Origin: Pseudomonadales bacterium
Lineage (GTDB): Bacteria > Pseudomonadota > Gammaproteobacteria > Pseudomonadales > Azotimanducaceae
Reading direction: 5' to 3'
NCBI GenBank assembly: GCA_022825925.1
Contig: JAJDVW010000050.1
Span: 39,671-103,670, forward strand
Length of the DNA: 64,000 bases
Shown: one piece after another, positions 63,535 through 64,000 of the stretch
Numbering within the stretch: the first letter of the stretch is position 1
Layout: each line of letters opens with the position of its first letter
Made by a program: the position numbers and the translations under genes
The notes under the pieces: model-generated
Seen by the model: the letters and a program-made list of their open reading frames with translations, nothing else
Told to the model about the DNA's origin: nothing
Databases searched by the model: none

Positions 63535-64000
63535 CTAGCGCGCACCGAATCGCCGCGTCACTTCCACGCCCACCTGGCGCGCCGGGCCCCAGCTGCCGTA
63601 TCGCGCGCCGACCCCGGAAGATCCCAGGAGGTAGAGGATGTAGTCCTCGTCGGTCGCGTTCCGGGCGAACAGACGCGTCGCCCACGTCCCTTCCTCGCTC
63701 TCCCAGTTGGCGTTCAGGTTTATCACCGTGTAGGCGCCTTGCGAGTCCAGCTTGTTCTTGAACTCCCGGAAGTACGTGCGAGACCGGTACGCCGCATCGG
63801 CACGCAGCGTCAGGCGCCCGCCCCACTCCACCGGGGTGGTATACGCGATCCCCAGATTGATGCTGGTTTCCGGCGCATTGTTGAGCGGGTTCCCCTTGTT
63901 GTTCTGAAAGCCCAGCTCCGCCTGCAGGCCATCGAGATTGATGAAGTCACCATACTCGGTGTCCAGCAGCGCGACAGCCCCGGACACCATCCAGTTCTCG
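63535..64000 (-). CDS. TonB-dependent receptor, C-terminal part
   Basis: The frame is open to the window edge, so only the last 155 residues are visible. They show outer-membrane barrel strands: INLGIAYTTPVEWGGRLTLR, YTVINLNANWESEEGTWATR and the terminal strand ARQVGVEVTRRFGAR. A TonB barrel more usually ends in Phe; here the sequence ends R-R-F-G-A-R, so the last Phe is four residues in. The adjoining tannase suggests uptake of a phenolic compound or a polymer fragment, but this is inference. Confidence 0.8.
   Translation of the reverse strand, partial: ENWMVSGAVALLDTEYGDFINLDGLQAELGFQNNKGNPLNNAPETSINLGIAYTTPVEWGGRLTLRADAAYRSRTYFREFKNKLDSQGAYTVINLNANWESEEGTWATRLFARNATDEDYILYLLGSSGVGARYGSWGPARQVGVEVTRRFGAR

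Overview
The window is 64 kb of GC-rich DNA (roughly 70 percent by eye) from a Gram-negative bacterium. Two TonB-dependent receptors, a Tat-exported oxidoreductase, TypA/BipA and many short-spaced catabolic genes point to Pseudomonadota, and a gammaproteobacterial environmental lineage is my best guess with low certainty. No rRNA, intact tRNA, CRISPR array or prophage is visible.

Layout. 1-2360: end of an acetoin or 2-oxoacid dehydrogenase operon (acoX-like, then an E2 subunit with two peripheral-subunit-binding domains), followed by a decayed tandem copy of the E2 3' end. 2446-5254: a lower-GC accessory island with two micro-proteins, two paralogous proteins each carrying two ribbon-helix-helix-like helix pairs, and a dead IS1634-like insertion bounded by perfect 17-bp inverted repeats. 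5295-13342: a mixed block (GST-like, FrnE/DsbA-like, VOC proteins, a heptad-repeat membrane coiled coil, TypA, two hydrolases). 13368-19559: quinone reductase and an aromatic meta-cleavage cluster (HpaB-type monooxygenase, extradiol dioxygenase, semialdehyde dehydrogenase, FAH-family hydrolase, DOPA-dioxygenase-like protein). 19575-26160: a putative polyamine or amine catabolic group (gamma-glutamyl hydrolase, cytochrome P450, M29-like protein, glutamine-synthetase-like ligase, spermidine-dehydrogenase-like flavoprotein). 26524-31446: peptide-type solute-binding protein and TonB receptor. 31492-44739: CoA and ester metabolism (enoyl-CoA hydratase, a single-chain Fe-S/molybdopterin hydroxylase, two MaoC-type proteins, tandem type-B carboxylesterases, two Fe(II) oxygenases, acyl-CoA dehydrogenase, esterase, SDR). 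44849-48872: PhzF-like, NTF2-like, PnuC, POT transporter, flavin-type oxidase. 48938-57608: D-aminoacylase-like amidohydrolase, a tightly coupled operon (NIPSNAP, class III aminotransferase, GNAT, NTF2-like, CmcJ/NvfI-like), a collapsed hyuA-hyuB remnant, VOC protein and sulfatase.

57623-61807 is a gene graveyard: an amidohydrolase broken by a 14-nt tandem duplication, a VapC toxin lacking its end while its antitoxin is intact, and a HigBA-type pair with both members broken, around an intact methyltransferase. The window closes with a secreted tannase-family esterase, a cluster of four hairpins, and a truncated TonB receptor on the opposite strand.

The best candidate for something undescribed is the 2.4-4.0 kb island: two micro-genes and a pair of tandem-RHH-like paralogues with a possible operator. 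Also notable are the fused iron-sulfur/molybdenum hydroxylase translationally coupled to an unknown protein, the dispersed palindromic elements (6.3 kb, 50.7 kb, 63.4 kb), and the SnoaL-like plus CmcJ/NvfI-like pair. Because several breaks are small indels, assembly error must be excluded before calling all of them biological.
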